A stretch of DNA of 14,488 nucleotides from an uncultured Veillonella sp. (GTDB taxonomy: Bacteria > Bacillota > Negativicutes > Veillonellales > Veillonellaceae), in NCBI RefSeq assembly GCF_934190855.1, contig NZ_CAKPTN010000030.1:1-14488 (forward strand). Reading direction: 5' to 3'. Positions 14,428 to 14,488 of this stretch are shown one piece after another. The stretch's first letter is position 1. Each line of letters starts with the position of its first letter. A program made the translations under genes and the position numbers. The notes under the pieces were generated by a model. It searched no databases, was not told the origin of the DNA, and was given only the letters and a program-made list of their open reading frames with translations.

Positions 14428-14488
14428 TTAAGAGTTGCGATAATTTCCATTATTTCGATTGTTATTTTGTCGACCAGTATTATTACGG
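14428..14488 (-). CDS. C-terminal end of an unidentified protein with an Asn-rich tail (partial)
   Basis: A minus-strand frame open from the right edge ends at TAA (14430-14428). The 19 visible residues are RNNTGRQNNNRNNGNYRNS, a low-complexity Asn/Arg/Gly tail of the kind found at the ends of RNA-binding or surface proteins. The matching terminator at 14266-14303 supports a real gene end. The family cannot be told from this piece. Confidence 0.5.
   Translation of the reverse strand, partial: RNNTGRQNNNRNNGNYRNS

Noticed and set aside
1..14488. CRISPR arrays, insertion sequences, prophage genes, restriction or toxin-antitoxin systems
   Set aside because: No regularly spaced repeats, transposase, integrase or recognised defence genes are visible on either strand; apart from 11283-12573 the content is ordinary core genes.

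Overview
The window looks like chromosomal core sequence from a low-GC anaerobic bacterium with Firmicutes-type gene signals: strong AGGAGG ribosome binding sites, consensus sigma-A/sigma-70 promoters, a PerR-type peroxide regulator and very AT-rich spacers. My best guess is Veillonella or a close relative (Negativicutes). This rests on overall gene style and is inference, not proof. Almost every gene lies on the minus strand; the one clear exception is a small lipoprotein gene.

Layout from left to right. Positions 1-255 hold three minus-strand tRNA genes transcribed His-Gln-Lys behind a near-perfect promoter (297-325). Positions 472-3540 hold a tightly packed minus-strand cluster, transcribed gloA-like, tcdA, ppiB and a C39-like putative cysteine peptidase; its joins are TAATG, ATGA and a 4-bp gap. 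It is followed, after a conspicuous 13-bp hairpin, by speE (spermidine synthase). Positions 3620-9443 form a genome-maintenance block transcribed perR, nfo (endonuclease IV), sbcD, sbcC. The perR promoter carries a perfect 7-1-7 palindrome that looks like a PerR operator. Positions 9620-11185 encode a CshA/DeaD-type RNA helicase with a long Arg/Asp-rich tail, ended by a textbook terminator.

Positions 11283-12573 are a more AT-rich accessory island. It holds two overlapping minus-strand membrane ORFs (117 and 40 residues) and a divergent plus-strand lipoprotein gene. The lipoprotein gene is flanked by two diverged direct copies of one terminator element, which suggests past duplication or loss of a neighbouring gene. 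Positions 12635-14119 encode an NAD(P)-dependent aldehyde dehydrogenase with its own promoter. The right edge contains a bidirectional terminator and the Asn-rich C-terminal end of another minus-strand gene.

The most coherent functional theme is oxidative and carbonyl stress. PerR senses peroxide, Nfo and SbcCD repair oxidised, abasic or hairpin DNA, the glyoxalase and aldehyde dehydrogenase remove reactive aldehydes, and SpeE makes polyamines. I found no CRISPR array, insertion sequence, prophage or obvious new defence system. The best candidates for undescribed biology are the C39-like protein, the overlapping small membrane ORFs and the lipoprotein cassette between duplicated terminators.
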